A program made the position numbers and the translations under genes. Positions 63,102-64,000 of a stretch of 64,000 nt of DNA are shown here, piece after piece (position 1 is the stretch's first letter; each line of letters begins with the position of its first letter). The DNA is from Sphingomonas canadensis (lineage in GTDB: Bacteria; Pseudomonadota; Alphaproteobacteria; Sphingomonadales; Sphingomonadaceae). Under the pieces are notes generated by a model. It did no database searches, had not been told where the DNA came from, and saw nothing but the letters and a program-made list of their open reading frames with translations. The stretch is taken from contig NZ_JAPDRA010000011.1 in the NCBI RefSeq assembly GCF_026013525.1, positions 1 to 64,000 of the forward strand, in the 5' to 3' direction.

Positions 63102-63641
63102 TCAACCCGCCCGCAGCAGCGTGATCCGTGCCTTGCCGTGGACGCGCTCCGCGTCGGCGGTGAAGCCTGCGACCTCGACCTTCTCGTCCTTCGCGGTCTC
63201 GATGCTGATCCAGGTCGCGGGGCCGGCCCAGCCGAGGCGGGCGAGCTTGTCGAGCGCGACCATTCCGGCGCCGGTGCCATAGGGCGGGTCCATCAGGATC
63301 AGGTCGAGCGGCGCAGGCGCGGGGCCGAGCGCCATCACCGAACCGGGGCGGACCTCCGCCCCCTTCGCGCCCAGCTTCGCGACATTCGCCCGGAGCGCGT
63401 CGAGCGCGGCGCGGTCCTGCTCGACGAACAGGCAGGTGGCGGCGCCGCGCGACAGCGCCTCCAGCCCCAGCGCGCCCGATCCGGCGAAGAAATCCGCGAC
63501 CGCCAGCCCCTCGAAGCTGCCCACGCGGCTGGCCAGCATCGAGAACAGCGCTTCGCGCGTGCGATCGGCGGTGGGGCGGGTGGTGTCGCCCTTCGGCGCC
63601 GCGAGCGGACGGCCGCGCCACTGACCGGCGATGACCCTCAT
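63102..63641 (-). CDS. rsmD: 16S rRNA (guanine(966)-N2)-methyltransferase RsmD
   Basis: RsmD methylates G966 of 16S rRNA. The 179-residue protein has RVIAGQWRGRPLAAPKG, then RPTADRTREALFSML, the SAM motif FFAGSGALGLEALSRGA and the catalytic motif LILMDPPYGTG. ATG 63641 overlaps the upstream basic-protein stop by 4 bp. The pair is often found together in sphingomonads, with a pseudouridine synthase whose long basic tail resembles the upstream frame. Confidence 0.95.
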   Translation of the reverse strand: MRVIAGQWRGRPLAAPKGDTTRPTADRTREALFSMLASRVGSFEGLAVADFFAGSGALGLEALSRGAATCLFVEQDRAALDALRANVAKLGAKGAEVRPGSVMALGPAPAPLDLILMDPPYGTGAGMVALDKLARLGWAGPATWISIETAKDEKVEVAGFTADAERVHGKARITLLRAG

Positions 63642-64000
63642 TTACGCGGCCCCCTGGGCGCTCCACGGGAGGGCGGGCGCGGGCCGGAGGTGCCGGACGG
63701 CTTGCGCGGGCGAGCGCCGGGCCGGGCTCCGCCTTCCGGTTTCGCCGGGCGAGCGCCGCCCTCCTGGCGCGGCGGGGCCTTGACCGCGAGCTTGCCGGGC
63801 CGGCGCGGCTTGGGCGGCGCGGCCTTCGCCTCGTCGGCGGGCTGGGTGTCGCGGAAGGCCTTGGCGCGGGCGGCGCGCTTGGTGTTCACCGGCCGGGGCT
63901 TGGCGCCGGGGCGCGGCGGGCGGGCGGGGCGCTTGCCGGCGGGCGGGGCCGCGGCGGGCTCCTCTTCGGGCTCCGGCTTGCGCCAGGGGGCGACCGCCAC
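63638..64000 (-). CDS. C-terminal part of a basic, Pro/Arg/Lys-rich protein (probably pseudouridine synthase tail), partial
   Basis: The frame runs in from beyond the window and ends at 63638, overlapping rsmD by 4 bp. The visible 120 residues are low-complexity and highly basic ([48 protein letters not shown]). In sphingomonads the gene before rsmD is commonly an RsuA/RluB-type pseudouridine synthase with such a tail; the catalytic part is outside the window, so this is inference from context. Confidence 0.5.
   Translation of the reverse strand: MAVAPWRKPEPEEEPAAAPPAGKRPARPPRPGAKPRPVNTKRAARAKAFRDTQPADEAKAAPPKPRRPGKLAVKAPPRQEGGARPAKPEGGARPGARPRKPSGTSGPRPPSRGAPRGPRK

Overview
The window is a high-G+C chromosomal segment from an alphaproteobacterium of the sphingomonad type (Sphingomonas or a close relative). 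I infer this from the protein families, from the content and order of clusters such as oxygenase/recJ, astA-astB-M20 hydrolase and rsmD beside a basic-tailed protein, from many small sphingomonad-like membrane proteins, and from a dispersed intergenic palindrome built on CTTCGACA-GCTCAG...CGAACGG. Most of the window is ordinary, densely packed core genome. Genes lie on both strands, many with 4-base start/stop overlaps.

Layout. 1-847: the 5' part of an IS3-family insertion sequence, cut by the window edge, sitting just behind recJ. 870-8491: recJ, a prolyl-4-hydroxylase-like oxygenase, a repeat-rich RcnB-family protein, an orphan [2Fe-2S] subunit, a LigB-type dioxygenase, a class II aldolase, a PaaG-like isomerase and a flavodoxin-fold reductase. 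8585-12175: NADP isocitrate dehydrogenase and the phosphatidylethanolamine pair psd-pssA. 12989-14882: rpsB and tsf. 15647-15723: tRNA-Arg(ACG), followed by a large secreted protein of unknown function. 17818-25324: a compact minus-strand group reading sensor-kinase-like protein, 5-oxoprolinase, DUF969, DUF979, DUF2891, interpreted as a 5-oxoproline uptake and hydrolysis operon. 25670-29140: the start of arginine succinyltransferase catabolism (M20 hydrolase, astA, astB).

30153-38888: rppH, korAB, a GxxExxY gene framed by a perfect 20-bp inverted repeat, photolyase, cyclopropane fatty-acid synthase, a serine hydrolase and an SDR enzyme. 39034-43773: purF, hisI, a lipoprotein, and a MerR regulator with a LiuR-like operator ahead of an acyl-CoA dehydrogenase. 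43840-53926: bacterial PH-domain pair, cell-wall hydrolase, MFS exporter with cysK, small stress or envelope proteins, an outer-membrane beta-barrel. 54003-64000: UvrD/PcrA-type helicase, a GGDEF-EAL protein, secreted and outer-membrane unknowns, a PiT phosphate transporter, a 58-codon membrane protein, an MHS-type transporter, rsmD and the tail of a basic protein.

Most notable signals: (1) the 467-bp GxxExxY unit at 33725-34191, with a terminal inverted repeat and codon usage unlike its neighbours, which looks like a small transferred module; (2) the 5-oxoprolinase/DUF969/DUF979/DUF2891 operon headed by a histidine-kinase homologue whose phospho-acceptor His is replaced by Asp; (3) an M20 hydrolase in the ast operon; (4) a LiuR-like operator upstream of the MerR gene. 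No CRISPR array, prophage, rRNA or replication origin was seen.
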